A program made the translations under genes and the position numbers. From Rhynchopus sp. YZ270_cl-10 (Eukaryota; Euglenozoa; Diplonemea; Diplonemida; Diplonemidae), in contig OZ037921.1 in the NCBI GenBank assembly GCA_964035575.1, positions 1,074,501-1,138,500 of the forward strand: a DNA stretch of 64,000 bases, given 5' to 3'. This document shows, in pieces, positions 47,815 through 59,600 of this stretch (its first letter is position 1; every line of letters begins with the position of its first letter). The notes beneath the pieces are model-generated. The model was not told the origin of the DNA. It worked only from the letters and a program-made list of their open reading frames with translations, and did not search any database.

Positions 47815-49380
47815 TGGGAAACATTGATACTAAGGTACAGAGTAGATGACATATTTGTTCAGATGAGAGGTAGGAGGAATAGGGGGGTTTTTTGGGAGGG
47901 GTGTGGGGTGTTGTATTTCAAGGCATTTTGAGATGGGTTCTTTGGGGGGAGGGGAAGGGAGGGAGGGGGGGAATCTTGCAAGAGGAAACGTTTTTTTGTG
48001 CTATTTAGAGATGGGCAGAGGGTACTTTTTTTAGCACCCTCTGTACCTTCTTTTCATTTAGAAAAAGAATGTATATGAAACAATTTGTGCTATTTTGAGA
48101 TGGGTATAGTACGGACTGACCTTAAAATACCATTATACTTACCTAGAGTGGAGGTGGGGGAGGTGTTGTGTTCTTTTTAGCTTTCGAAGCGAGTTGTTTG
48201 AGTTTTGGTGTCCGGTGTTGTGCCTATGTCTGCAGAGGCGTTTGCACCCCCCATTCAACTTTATCTTTGGTTTTTTATACGTAGCTCACCCCATCTTTTT
48301 AGGAGTACAATACTCACAAATCTCTATGAAATATTCGCGCTTTGTATTTCTACCCTCCTTCCCCCCTCCACTATTTGCAGCTCACCTGAGCACCACATTT
48401 TTGCCAATAAAGTGGGTCAGAAAAATGTTCTCTTTGAACCTGACTTAGACTGACCGCAAAGAAGACATAACAGAGTAGGTTCCTCCTCATGTGTTACTCA
48501 CTGTATTTTATCTCTCTCTTGTGACGTTCGATGGAGATACGTTATCAAAAAGGGTATTTTTTTCACACAATGGTGTGCACAGTGGGACACAATAGTTTTA
48601 AAAAACGTTTCTTTTGTTTTGTGATCAAGGTGACTAAGCGTGGCTGAGGGTCATCACATAACCTTTTTTGCTCTTCTTTGAATGAAGTATATAAAATTGA
48701 TTTTGTTTCTCTTTAACTCAAGAGACCCTCCAAATTTCAAGCCCAGGCCCAGTGCGTTCCGTTGCACGGTGCCAATTAAGAGGTATGTGCACATAGCCAT
48801 GTTCATATCTTTTAATCCCCCTTTTTTTTGCCCCCTCTCTTCCCCCCACATAAGCTCATGAAGTGGGTAAAGGGTGAGGGTCATTTGATAGTCTTGTACT
48901 GTTTTTTTTTCTTCGAAACTATTTGGTGAGGGCGTCACAACTCCAGTACCCCGGTCGTGGCCGTCTCAGGCCGTGGGGGTGTCATTGGGGCCAAGGGGGA
49001 AAAATGCTGGACAGCTTTAGAAAAAAAATAATAGTACAAAGGCTTCGGCCAACATTGAGTACAGACCCGAATTCTCCCAGCTGGTGGGATTACTCGGCGA
49101 TTGTCGACACAACAAAAATACCTACATGAGTGGGTCATAACCATCAGTCAAGGGCGGGATATGTTTTGCCCTCCCTCCTCCCCATTTCCCCTCCCTCCCT
49201 TTGTGGACGAACCAACGGAGAAATTTTTTGAAAAAAGAACACAATACAAAACATAAAAATAACATCACAAAACTATCACAAAACACAAAAATAAGTTTTT
49301 TTTCCCTCTCCTTTTGGTTCGATGCTCCACACCCATTATTCATGAAAGCCTGTTTCCAAGGGCGATTTTTTTTTGTTGTC

Positions 49381-49425
49381 AGTGCCTGCGTCCCAGAGGC
49401 GTTTGCACTATCAACTTCACTTTTT
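49381..49425 (+). repeat. Repeat family D copy
   Basis: GTGCCTGCGTCCCAGAGGCG is followed by TTTGCACTATCAACTTCACT, as at 25347 and 53410. Confidence 0.65.
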
Positions 49426-49794
49426 AAAAATTTAAATTTCAAGAAAAAAAATTTTTGTTTGAACGCCGCAAAAACGAAGTGTAATACTACCTTAGTAGTG
49501 ACACGCTTTCCCCCCTTCTTCTTCTTCCCCCCCCCCCCTTTTTTTGTCAATTTTTCAAGATTTTTAAAAACCTGATTTGCTAGTTTGATAACTGATTTGC
49601 AGTCAAGGTGCGATTAAGCACTATGAAGCTCGAGGTTCCTATCCAAAAAAAAACCTTTACTTCAATTACCCCACACGGCGGACCCCCTATGGGAAAGGGC
49701 AACTTACTTCCGAAGTTCCGAAAAAGGGGGAGTACCAACTCCCCGCGGAGCGCAATGATGGGCGGATACGGTAGGAGACGGTGATTTTTCAGGA

Positions 49795-49905
49795 TTAGGG
49801 ATACGGATACGGTATCCTACGTATTGCGTATCTCTACTCCTTACTGTATCCTTACGTATCCCGTATGCGCACGTATCCACCCGTATCCCTGTATCCTGCC
49901 ATCAC
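49795..49905. repeat. Degenerate CGTATCC / GGATACG tract
   Basis: A heptamer-like CGTATCC (and its complement GGATACG at the left end) recurs about a dozen times with variable spacing. The two orientations meet near 49818, so the tract can fold back on itself. It is a satellite-like microrepeat of unknown role. Confidence 0.6.
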
Positions 49906-50389
49906 TACGCCAGAAGGGGTTGAACTCCCTCCCCCTTTTCGGGAGTTACAAGGGGGAGGTTGGTTACTCCCTCCCGTTAGAGCCTCTATTTAAGTTGCCT
50001 TTTGCTAGAAGGAGTCCACCGTGCACCCCACACTATGTCTATCTCCTCACCCCCCACCCTTATTGATTCGCACCCTGTTTACGGCCCTGTAGGTCAAAAA
50101 ATCTCTCGGCTTTTCTTTGCGCTTCAGTTAGGTCATCTGAAGGGTGAGACGGATTTTTTGTTATATCATGTCTTCCCCGATGTCAGGTAGCCCTTTTCAG
50201 ATGAGCCATTCGGGGAGAAAAAGGGCAGCTTTTTTATAGGTGACTAATCATGAGAGGCTTAGGGTCATCTTATTCAGTGGTCGCGCTAATTATGGGAAAA
50301 AATGGGGAAAAAATGGATTTCGGGTACGGAAAAACGTTCCTTGAAAAGGTTAGCTGGGGAGGCCCGGAAACCCCGTTTTGTGGCATTTC

Positions 50390-50900
50390 CGGGCCAATCC
50401 CGGCTTGTGGTGGGGTATATACGGAAAAATGGACAAAATTTTAGTGACTTAAATTTTCGCAAAATATGAACCCATACTCGTAAACAAGGGTCATTTTCAG
50501 GAAAATTCGGAAAATTCCGAGATTTGGAAGCAATTTTTCTCCTGAAAATCAGTGGGTTTTCAGCCCCAAAACATACCGCGATTGGAATTTCCGGAATCCG
50601 TCCGCGCTGTGGTGGGGTCACTTTGCCGAAATGGCCAATTTTTTGGTTTTGGTCAAAATCCATGTAGGGTAAAGAGGGCCAATGTAAATCCCACAACCAG
50701 ATTTTCTCTCCCTGATCCTGACGTCTTGCAACATGAAAATGCGCGAAAACACCGGCATTTGCATTTCCGGAATTCGTCCGTTCTGTGGTGGGGTCAATTT
50801 GCCGAAATGGACAAGTTCTTGGTTTTGGTCAAAACCCGTCAGTGTAAGGTAAAGGGGGCAAGTGTTTGCCTGTAGAAACTGGAAGGGAACAGGCAGCGCC
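50390..50900 (-). repeat. Diverged relatives of the 260-bp tandem element, inverse orientation
   Basis: Three units each contain GTGGTGGGGT(C) followed by a CGAAATGGACAA-like or CGGAAAAATGGACAA stretch, at about 50410, 50610 and 50790. This matches the reverse complement of the 19.3-kb element (TGGTGGGGTCAATCTCGAAA, then GACAATTTTTTGACC). The first unit continues into ACTTAAATTTTCGCAAAATA, again matching. The units are old and mutated. Confidence 0.6.
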
Positions 50901-51485
50901 GCAGGCGCACGGTAACCAACTTTTTTTTTTTTTCCTTTTCTTTTTTCTCCTCTTTCTTTTGACTTTCCGAGCCAATTGCGTTCCACGGCGGGGTCACATG
51001 TATATGCAAGTCCACTATGTGGTGGTCTTACTCAACAATATTAGAACTTCTGGTTTCTTAATGAAATCCCCGTACTGCAAAAAAAAAAACGTTCCTACCA
51101 AAACCCCCAAAAATCCCGGGATGAGGGATGGACTTTAGCGCGAGCTCTGATCTTATTTTAAACCTTTTTTTTTTTTTTTTTTTTTTTTTTTGTCTTTCCA
51201 TTTTATCAAAATTGAGTGGTTTGGGTGGTTTTTTGGCATCTCTCACTCTATCTTCTGTCGGAGGTTTTAAAGAAAAAAATCTTTAAAGGCAATGTGACCC
51301 CAGTCTGTTACGTTTTGCCCTTTTTTTTTGCATTTTTTTTTTTTTTTTTTTTGATAATCTTTTGACAGTAAAAAAGATGTGTTGTATGAAATGTCTCACT
51401 TCAAGTTTTCTTTGTTGAGAACAACTTCAAATACATGCCACTCAAAAACCCCATGCAACTGAACGGGTTCCCCCACCCCCACCCC

Positions 51486-51603
51486 TAGTAGTGGCTGTGT
51501 TGTGATAACTGCCCGTCATAATACATAATACACATCACAACACAGCTGTATTGTTGTTGTTATGTACTATGATCGGCAATTGCCATAACACAGCCACCAC
51601 TAA
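51486..51603. repeat. Foldback of about 118 bp upstream of hutI
   Basis: TAGTAGTGGCTGTGTTGTGA at the left is inverted at the right as CATAACACAGCCACCACTAA with few mismatches. The pairing continues inward through GCC-GTCATAATACATAA against TTATGTACTATGATCGGC. No ORF is present. Confidence 0.7.
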
Positions 51604-51851
51604 CCTACCCCCCCTTTCCCAAAAGGAGAAGTATACCTACGTCAGAAAAAGAGAGTTTTTCCCCCCCATACTTTTCATGCAGGTCGTCGGTGTCGCTCAC
51701 GACACTGGTTTAACGGGATGTCCTCTCGAGGAGCGCACAGGGCATGTTGAGGCTGGCAGGAGTGTTTGCTCAACTTCACTGTATATTTTCACCTCCTCGT
51801 TGTCAAACATACATCAACACATCAAACAACAGAACCAAAGGAAAAAAAAAT

Positions 51852-53096
51852 ATGGCATCGTTCACAGCAAAGCTGGCGCGTGCGCACACTACAGTGCACA
51901 ACATTACTTCGTTGTACACGATGAACGCACGCCTTGGGGATCAGTCCGCACTTGGTCTCATTGAGGACGCAGCCGTGTCGTTTCACGACGACAAGGTTGT
52001 GTACGTTGGGCCCAGCAGCGGGGCACCCCCTGCCGACACTTTGGTGGACGGCGCAGGGCTGATTGGGTTTCCTGGCCTGGTGGACTGCCACACACACTGC
52101 GTGCATGCGGGCACACGCTCTGCGGAGTTTGGCAAGCGCCTTGCGGGGGCGAACTACACCGAGATCCTTGAGAAGGGCGGAGGCATTCTGTCCACCGTCA
52201 CCGCCACCCGCGCCGCTTCTCTTGAAGACCTCACTGAGGTCGCCCGCCAACGCGTACGAGGAATGTTCCGCCGTGGTGTCACCACTGTTGAAATAAAATC
52301 CGGCTACGGCCTTACCCCCGAAGCAGAAGAGAAGATGCTGCAGGCCGCACGCAACTGCGAGACAGAGGCACGTATTGTGACCACCTTCCTTGGTGCACAC
52401 ACCCTTCCGAAGGAGTACCGCGACGACCGTGAGGCGTATGTCACCGAGGTTATTGAGACGCAACTCCCACGCGTTGCGCACCTGGCAGACGCCATCGACG
52501 TCTACGCGGACAGAGGTGCCTTTACACTGGAGGAAGGCATCCGCATCCTTAAGGCAGGTCAGGACGCAGGCCTGAAGGTCAAGGCGCATGCAGAGCAGGT
52601 AGCGTACACAGGCATCGCAGAGGCGGCAGCGCGGATGGGGGCGGTCTCCGTCGACCATTTGGAGCGTCTCGACGACGCAGGGATCGCCGCAATGCAGGAG
52701 CACGACACCATCGCCGTGGTGCTCCCTGGTGCGCAGGTCTACCTGAAGGACATCCCCCCTCCGGTCCAGAGGCTCAGAGACGCTGGCGTGAAGATGGCTG
52801 TCGCAACCGATCTGAACCCCGGCACCTCCCCGGTACACGACCTCTGGGCCTGCGCGACCTTGGCATGTGTCGTGCAAGGACTGACCATGGAGGAGGCGCT
52901 TCTCGGTATCACGCTGTACGGCGGGCAGGCCCTCGGCAGAGACAACCTAGGGTGGATCGGTGAGGGTTCCGTAGCGGACCTGTCTCTGCAAGTGCCGCCT
53001 CCAGGTGAACCACCAATCTTCCAAAGCATCCTCCAACACGTCGGAGGACACAAAACACACACCGTCGTTCGTGATGGAAAGGTGACACAGATTTGA
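51852..53096 (+). CDS. hutI: Imidazolonepropionase
   Basis: The enzyme opens 4-imidazolone-5-propanoate to N-formimino-L-glutamate, the third step of histidine breakdown. The 414-residue length is normal for the family. Metal and substrate motifs of this amidohydrolase are present: DCHTHCVHAG (about 78), KSGYGLTPEAE, FLGAHTLPKEY, the HAEQ block, VDHLE, and the signature ATDLNPGTSP (about 317). The usual FCE after VDV reads YADRGAF, a change outside the metal ligands. The start MASFTAKLARA follows CATCAAACAACAG with a 19-base leader. There is no intron and no targeting signal that I can be sure of. No other histidine-pathway gene is in the window. Confidence 0.95.
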   Translation: MASFTAKLARAHTTVHNITSLYTMNARLGDQSALGLIEDAAVSFHDDKVVYVGPSSGAPPADTLVDGAGLIGFPGLVDCHTHCVHAGTRSAEFGKRLAGANYTEILEKGGGILSTVTATRAASLEDLTEVARQRVRGMFRRGVTTVEIKSGYGLTPEAEEKMLQAARNCETEARIVTTFLGAHTLPKEYRDDREAYVTEVIETQLPRVAHLADAIDVYADRGAFTLEEGIRILKAGQDAGLKVKAHAEQVAYTGIAEAAARMGAVSVDHLERLDDAGIAAMQEHDTIAVVLPGAQVYLKDIPPPVQRLRDAGVKMAVATDLNPGTSPVHDLWACATLACVVQGLTMEEALLGITLYGGQALGRDNLGWIGEGSVADLSLQVPPPGEPPIFQSILQHVGGHKTHTVVRDGKVTQI

Positions 53097-53648
53097 GGGA
53101 TTTTTAATTTTTTGGGGTGGCGGAGAGAGGTAGGTAGGTGGGGGAGGTTTTGTAAAAAAATAAAATCTGGGGGATTTGCGGATTGTGTATTTTCCAGAAT
53201 AAAAAAACTACAAAAGAAAAAGAACGGAACTACGGAGATGAGGGTGGATGAGGGGGTCCCCCCCCCGAGAAATTCACCCTCACAGGGATTCCGTTCACAC
53301 CGTGCCTTTTTTTTTCCTCCCTTTCTTTCTTGCATTTCTTCAGGAATAGGACAAAGCTCCATCTCTTTTTTTTTTTTTCTCCTGGGTTCGATAACCCACG
53401 GAGCGTCAGTGCCCTGCGTCCCCCAGAGGCGTTTTGCGCTATCAACACTTCACCCCTTTTTTTCTTTTTGGGAACAAGACAACAGCACCATTAAACGAAA
53501 TTACTGGCAACCCGCCAAAAATAGCAAAGCAAAATGCATTTTCTCCCCCCCTTCAGCCCTACCTTCAACCTCTCCCATTTCCCCTTCCCCTACCTTCACC
53601 CCCCTCCTCTTCCCCATTTCTTCATCCCTCCCCTCTCCCTCTCTCCAG
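53097..53648. other. Spacer with family D repeat and strong acceptor
   Basis: This spacer is open in the frame of the following gene but not protein-like. It holds a family D copy (53382-53460) with the GGGTTCGATAACCC hairpin. It then has a CT-rich tract of more than 100 bases ending CTCTCTCCAG (AG at 53647-53648), the clearest acceptor in the window, 9 bases before the ATG. Confidence 0.6.
53382..53460 (+). repeat. Repeat family D copy with hairpin
   Basis: GGGTT-CGAT-AACCC is followed by ACGGAGCG, then GCCCTGCGTCCCCCAGAGGC and GCGCTATCAACACTTCACCC. It has the same order and spacing as at 17012. Confidence 0.7.
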
Positions 53649-53657
53649 GGTATTTCA

Positions 53658-56600
53658 ATGTGGTCCGACGATGTGGAAAAGGCATTGACGCAGGTGCGTA
53701 ATGGAGGGGCCAACGCGACTGCTGGTGGGGTGGCGAGTTTGACTGCTGCCGTGGCGCAGCTGCTGTCCGCATCGCTAGGGGTGGACACGATGGAGCTGCA
53801 ACGCTGTGTACAGCAGGTTGTGCATACTTTGTTGGAGGTGTGTGGTCAGGCCGCTGCAGCGGATGATGTGGCGCTCCTGGACACTGCGAAGGACGCACTG
53901 CAGCTGGTTTCATGGCAGATGGTGCTACGAGGACAAGGTGACCAAAGGGTCTTTCTCGGCACCCTCTTGGACTGTCTCCGTGCCGACCACCCTACCCCGC
54001 ACGTCCAACGCACCGCACTCCAAGTCGCCTCCGCGCTCTGCAAAGTCACCGACAGCACCCTCCAACCGCTTCTCCTCAGCGGCTTTGCACCTCCCCTCGC
54101 TCTACTAATGGCTGCCCCCGAGAAGCATCTTGCGGTCCTTAAGGTGCTTGGGGATTGTGCAAAACAGTTTTCGCCGTACATCCTTCCAGGAGGCTCCGAG
54201 GAGCATTACAAAGTGTTGTTGGAAGGTGCCACGGTGCTGTTGGGGCATGCGGATGATGTGGTGAGGAGGCAGGCAGCGGTAGCGGTGGCGGCGATAGCGT
54301 GCAATGGGAGGCCGTGTCGTGTGGCTGATATGGTGATGGCGTTCACAGCGAGGTACGAGGTGTGTGTGCGTGCGGGCAGTAAGGAGGAGACTACTGAGGC
54401 TAAAGGCGTAGCGGTGTTGGTCGCAGAGATGGCACGGCATGTGGCCTCGGATGCGTATGTGTTGCAGCATGCGCTTGTGCCCATGTTGAGGTCGCTTGCA
54501 GCAATGTCCTCTGACGTGGTGCGTCGTTTCACGTCGCTTGAGTTGGACGACATCTCCCTCTTGACTGCAGTGTTGGACGCAGTTTCTGCGGTGCTTGCGC
54601 TGCTTGAAGGCCCGCATCGTGTTCAGGTTTTAGATATTTCTGGGTGGGGGAAGGCGGCGGAGGTGCAGTTGGGGCAGTTGGTTCCGTGGTTGGAGGGTTG
54701 GGGTGGGCGAGGCTTTGAGCGTGCGGTGGCGTCGTGCATCACGCATGTTGGGTTGCTGTCGCAGGTTGCGCCGAAGGTGTTTGCAGAGCTCGACACCTCA
54801 GGGCTGTTGATGCGTCTTGCTGCGCATGATGACCTGGGGATCCGATGTGAAGCGATTCTTGCCTGTGGATGTGTTGCTGCGAGTTTGCTGCGTTCTGCCA
54901 ACGTCAGTCTTGCACTCTCCCACCTCCGCAGCGTCGTCACCGCACAACGCCGTGTCCTCGGAGACGCACGGAGCTGTGCGTCCACTCAGAAGAGCTGTCT
55001 TCTCGCGCTTTCTGCGATGGTGCCGACACTGCTGAAGGGGACGCAGAGGGAGTGCTTTGTTGCGGCGCAGGATGCGTTGCAGGAAACGTTGAGCACGCAT
55101 GCGGCCGCTCGCGAGAAGGGCATGCATGGACGGGTGTGGACGGTGCAGATCGAGGTGCTGTCCTTATGCGCAGCAGTGCCGTGGCGGCTGATGACAGACC
55201 TGGCCCTCATCGACGCGGCGCTCTGGTGGTGCACAACGCTCTGCTGCGACACAGACCTGCGTGTCCGTGCCAAGGCGTGCCGTGCCTTCACACAGCTCCT
55301 CGCAAAGCTGCCCTTTGCCATCTCCTTTGAGGCGTTGTCACCACCAAACCGCCTCCGTGCAGCAACAACACGCCACCCCCAGGTGTGTTCCGGGTACACC
55401 TCTGTGGACACACTGCTGCTAGCAAAGGACGCATCGTGTCTCGACCGCTGGCACTCCAATGCCAGTGTCCTCATCGCAGAGGAGACCACCGTGCACAACA
55501 TAGGCGAGGCGCTGAAGCATACACTCGGCAAGCTTGCGACCATCATGGGGGGTATGCACACCGGCACGCTCCCAGATGCGTTTTCAGGGACGCTCCGTGT
55601 GTTGAGCTCGCTGGCGCGGGAGTACGGCCACCACGGCGGGGAGTACCAAAGCACGCTTGCACAGCACAGCGAGTCTGCGGTGGGGCTCCTGCTGAGGGCA
55701 CTGCGCATTCTGCTGCGGCAGTCGCATATGCAGCTGCGTGTGGTGTCGGAGGTGGTGCTCACCATTGCCGGCTTTGTGACCGGGAGCAGCGAACACCTGC
55801 AGGTGGAGGTGTACCGTACGCTGCTCGTCCAGCTTGCTTTGCAGTGGAGTTTGATGACAGCGGCGATATCACAGAGGCTGGCTGGGACAGACGCAGGGTG
55901 TCCTCCTAAAGAGATTGTGCGTGCTGCGGAGGCGCAGGTGGCTGCGTGCGATGTGGCTGCTGGGGTGGACACGACGTGCGCGTTTGTGGATGAGTCTGTT
56001 GTGAAGGCGGTCGCAGCTGCCAAGGCTGTGGCGCATAAGGTCGTCTACCGCAGTGCGCCTACAGACGGCATCCCCGAAGGCTTCGCTGGCCTGTGTGAGG
56101 TGTGCCTCACACTGCTGACGTCGCTTGTGGAGGAGGCTGCCGACCAGCAGCTCGTCTGCGCGCTCACCTCCGCCCTCCTCAGGGTGGTGTCCCTGCACCG
56201 CCACGGCCAGCCCAAGCTTGTTCTCGACCTGCTGCGTGCGATGTTCCGCACCTCCTACGGCCACCCCGATGTGCATAGGCAGCGTGTCCCGCTCCCCATA
56301 GAGCGTACCCAGCCGGTGGGTGCAGTGCGCATGACGCGTCTGCTCAAAGGTGCTCCCAACGCCGCACCGTTGGCAGACTTTTTGAACCCAATTCTCGAGT
56401 CGGTGCAGCTCTACTTCAGATCGATGGACGCGAATGTGCAGCCCGCAGTGGTGCGTCTATTGTACTCTCTGCACTGCCGTGGGGTGGACTTTTCGATGCT
56501 TGATCCTACCAGTGAGATTGCTGTGCGTCTTCGATGTGCGACGGAACGTCAGATGGATGCGTGGACCGGGCGTGACGGAGGGGATGCCGCGCAGTTGACA

Positions 56601-59600
56601 CCACCGATCACACACCCCGTCCCGTTGTTGCGTCTTCTGCACCAGATCACTCCTGCTGTTGCCAAACGCGAGCGCGTTGACGGTGCCGAGGTAGCGCGCC
56701 ACGTTCTGACCCGCGCCGCACAGAGCAGCACCCCACAGCTTGCAGAGGCGCTGCTCCCGTACCTCGTGGGGGTCGGCCGGAAGGACGATGTTGTGAAGTA
56801 TTTTATCGAAAACCTTTCGACCGCTGTGCCCTGTGGCGGCTACACGTTGTCGCTCTGTGTTCAGGTCCTCCGGGCTGCGCGGGATAAGCCTGCCGATGCT
56901 GCTCACTCGACCGGCGACGTTCCGTGGCATCTCAGTGTGAAGGAAAGCATGCTGCGGGTTGCTGCTTATGTCACGCATCTGTGCGAGCTGGACTGGCTTG
57001 GGATGGACCACGGCCACGAAAGCGTTGACTCACTATGCGAGGTGGCACGCATCCTTCACCAACGCGAGCTCCGCGCCGGCAGCACACTCGACAGCGAGAT
57101 TGCCGCCTCCCTCAGCAGCCTCGCCACCACACTGCTCTCCTCTGGCCGTGCCGTCTCCTTGGCTGCAGCGCTCTCGCTCACAGGCGGTGCCCTCACCACC
57201 ACTGTTCTGCCCCTCCTCCTCACACAGCTCAAAGGCGACCCTGAAGGACTACCCTGGCTAGAACGCTACGGCGTACTCCGCACTGTATCGCAACTAGACG
57301 TCGAAGGCGTGTCTGGAGAGGTGCTGGGTGCGTTGATGGACGTTGTCTTCTCTGCAGAGCACGCCGATGCGCGGGTTGTGGCCTGCGTTGTGAAGCTTGT
57401 CCGTCGCACCCTCCAGGCTGCGTGGCGCAAAGGTGATCCCTCGGGTGTTACGGATGCCGTTTTTCCGCACCTTCTTACCTCTCTCAAGGGTCTGCTTGAA
57501 CCTTGGGTGCCTGATGACGACACGCCTCCGGTAGCACCGCCAATTCCCTCAGCATTGCTTCTCCAGGCAACGTTGGTGTACGACTGCACGCTGTACCTCC
57601 TCTCCGAGGCGCCTAAGGTGAACAAAAGGTGGTGGCAGAAGCTTCTCACCGCACCCTCAGCGCTGCTGTGCTGCTTCCTCCACGCCGAGAGGAACAGCAA
57701 GATGCACGACGCAGTCGTCTCTGCAGTACACTCCGTGCACAACGCCGTCGCACACCCCCTCATCGACACCGCCATTCTAAAGGTAGCCCGCTCCACCACC
57801 TCTGGAGACCCTACAGAACGCACGACAGAACGACTGACACGCTTTCTCTCCCGCCTCTCGAAGGACAATCTATATGGGCCCAAAATCACAGCCTTTCTTG
57901 CAGAGCTGAAGGTAGGGGTGGTGGTGGACGGTGCAGCACCTAACATCACGCACACCGCATTTGCGTGGTTGGTGCTTAAGGGGGATGTTGCGATGCTGCA
58001 GGAGGTGTGTAGCAACGTTCGTATGGACGTTGTTGCGGCAGCCTCGTCGTGTATAGTAGGGGCCTCTCCGGTGGGGCTTCCGATGGTGTTCGCAACGGTG
58101 TGCACAGAGGTGACGGCGTGTCTCTCTAGGGTGTTGTACCGTGATGGTGAGGGTGGGAAGGAGACGATCCCCGCCCTGCGCACCGCGCTCAGCACGCTTG
58201 CGGTGTTCTTGCGGGATCATTTGCAGACCATCCGGGTCGAAGTGAATCTGAGCAAGACAGTGCATCTGCTGCTGGTTGCCTTCGCTGCGGCCTATGATGC
58301 GGGGGGGTGGGAGTGTTCGGTGAGCGTTCTGTCGCTGTTTGCTTTGGTGCATTGTTGGTCTCCACCTGAGCTGGACGTCGATGTTCTGCAGCAGCAAGGG
58401 GATGTGTCGCGATGCTACTCCTGGAACGACCTTTCCGACACATCGACTGCGGCAGTGTCCTCGCAAGAAGAGCATGCCGGGTCGTTGCCACAGATTCTGT
58501 TGGCCGCTATTCCTCAGGATGCAGCATGGCGTGGCTTTGTGACCCGCGCAGCACACCACACGGCACGTTGTTACGGCATCACCACAGAGTACGACGCATC
58601 TGCAGTTGTCTCCCCACCCGAATCCCTCGAGCTTGCAGTGCACACTGTGGCTGAGGTGCTCCTCGCGCTGCCCCCAGAGGACCTCTCATCGGTAGCATCT
58701 ATGATCGGATTCGCCGTCTGCCAGAGTGCGCCGTCATCTCTCTACAGTGACGTGCTCGAAGAGACGGCGATGTGCATAGAGGACGGCATCGGGCTGGACA
58801 CCGCAGTGCTCAAGGTGCTGCGTGTGATCGCAGGGGTGGGGTGTCCAAAGCCGTGGGATGCGTTGCTAAAGGAGCGGGTCTTAGAGCCGCTGCTGGCGTA
58901 CGAAGGCGACACAGAGTACACGGTGCACTGTGCTCGGGTGCTTGCAGCGTTGCTGGGCAATGGGGCAGGGGGGGTCGTGCCGACGCATTGTGTGGCCACA
59001 CCGCATTGTGTGGGGTTGGCAGGGCACCCAGATGTGCTGACAATGATTATGTCTCATGTGCGTATGATGTCGCCGAAAGAGACCAGTGGAGAGCGTCCGT
59101 GGCATTTGGCAGGTGTGTTGCAGAGGAGGAACAGCCATTGGGCGACGGAGCTGCCAGCACCGGAGCACCATGTGTGTAATATAGCAGAGTCGGCGGCGCA
59201 GATGCTGGTGGCGTGCAGTGAGGTGCTGTCGCGCAGCAACCGCGTCGACACTGCGGTGGTTGTGGGTGTGCTGCAGGAGCTTGCCCTAGGTGTGGTGGCA
59301 GCAGGGGTGCACGCCTTTGCCCCGCACAGCGTCGCGCTGGCAGGGCACCTCAACGCACTGCTCGACAAGGCACCACGCGAGGTGCTTCCCCTCCGCGACC
59401 ACTTCTACCCGCTGCAGGGCGAAGCCGTTATGGACGGCTTGGCGGAGTGCTACAACACCGAGGACCGCGACACACCTGCGTTTCTGACCTGCAGCGACGC
59501 CGGGGTGACGGAGAACGTTGCCGTGCTGCTGTGTGCGTTGGGTGCTGCGAAGGATGTGGGCACGCTGCTGACGCATCTGGCGTCGTCTGCGTGTGGTGCG

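Larger units (their letters stand above)
47815..51485. other. 3.7-kb gene-free region of repeats
   Basis: No supportable gene is present. It contains family A copies at about 48621-48675 and 50238-50276, family D at 49381-49425 and a GTATCC-rich tract at about 49795-49905. A diverged minus-strand version of the 260-bp tandem element lies at 50390-50900. There are very long T runs near 51164-51191 and 51334-51351. Frames of up to about 140 codons are low-complexity or antisense to repeats. Confidence 0.5.

Noticed and set aside
47815-51485. ORFs of 60-142 codons across this region
   Set aside because: They are Phe/Lys/Pro-rich readings of homopolymer runs or repeats, with no acceptor and no domain.
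53112-53657. N-terminal extension of the HEAT protein by 182 codons
   Set aside because: The frame is open, but it runs through homopolymers, a family D repeat and the pyrimidine tract, and the acceptor at 53648 removes it.
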